64,000 nucleotides of DNA from Bryopsis sp. KO-2023 (taxonomy: Eukaryota; Chlorophyta; Ulvophyceae; Bryopsidales; Bryopsidaceae), in NCBI GenBank assembly GCA_030272585.1, contig BSYQ01000008.1:2232001-2296000 (forward strand), read 5' to 3'. Within the stretch, counting starts at the first letter, position 1. Each line of letters starts with the position of its first letter. The position numbers and the translations under genes were made by a program. Of the stretch, positions 63,856 to 64,000 are shown piece by piece. The notes under the pieces are model-generated. The model saw nothing but the letters and a program-made list of their open reading frames with translations, was not told where the DNA came from and made no database searches.

Positions 63856-64000
63856 ATCGAGAGAGCCACCATATGCGCACGTATTTTTTCCCCTTTTTTC
63901 GTTTTTTCCCCTTTTTTGTTTTTTTTTCTTTCTGTGTATTGTTCTTGTTTCTTTTTGTTGTTGTTTTGATGTGAATATCTGAAAGCTGGTGGTGATGCTC
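63856..64000. other. 3' flank of the Cys-rich protein gene
   Basis: T-rich sequence, probably 3' UTR; nothing else seen. Confidence 0.4.

Overview
This is nuclear DNA of a eukaryote. Genes are split by short spliceosomal introns (about 87-480 nt, GT-AG with a few GC-AG), intergenic DNA is AT-rich with long homopolymers, and four classes of transposable element are present: Ty3/gypsy chromovirus, LINE, an integrase-less LTR element and a Plavaka-like cut-and-paste transposon. Receptor-type LRR proteins, a non-RD kinase and a secreted Cys-rich protein would suit a unicellular alga or another protist. The sequence does not settle the lineage.

Host layout. 90-683 is the 3' end of a small membrane protein gene. 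From about 2,720 to 59,095 there is a tandem array of three paralogous units, all on the + strand. Each unit carries (a) a secreted LRR protein with about six C-terminal membrane helices and (b) a separate protein kinase gene downstream. Unit 1: LRR gene 3234-7233, looks intact; its kinase is cut off at about 7,750. Unit 2: LRR gene 30642-34399, damaged in exon 1; kinase 35296-37235, with a nonsense codon and a GC splice donor. Unit 3: LRR gene 42671-55834, split by a transposon in exon 4; kinase 56367-58304, looks intact. So one intact receptor and one intact kinase remain, in different units. At the right edge (60570-63855) is a seven-exon gene for a secreted Cys-rich protein.

Mobile DNA. 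About 7,751-30,584 and 38,501-42,528 are nested insertions. A 9.02-kb Plavaka-like transposon is present twice (7815-16834 and 44681-53701). The only difference I found between the copies is one base in a poly-A run. Each encodes a transposase spliced from four exons (+) and an unknown three-exon protein (-). A LINE (minus strand, endonuclease and reverse transcriptase, with a dUTPase reading frame upstream) was interrupted in frame by a 7,999-bp Ty3/gypsy chromovirus (19026-27024) with 410-bp LTRs and an ATAAC target duplication. A 3.9-kb LTR element (38547-42457, minus strand) has gag-protease and RT-RNase H but no integrase, and carries a canonical -1 slippery heptamer at the gag stop. Smaller pieces include a MITE in LRR intron 1, a fragment of a retroelement with a restriction-like endonuclease, and several LINE 3' ends.

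How the parts may work together. The LRR and kinase genes were co-duplicated three times, so they may form a receptor/effector pair; this is inference. The gypsy and integrase-less elements share the same 15-base primer-binding site, which would fit the second element borrowing functions from the first.
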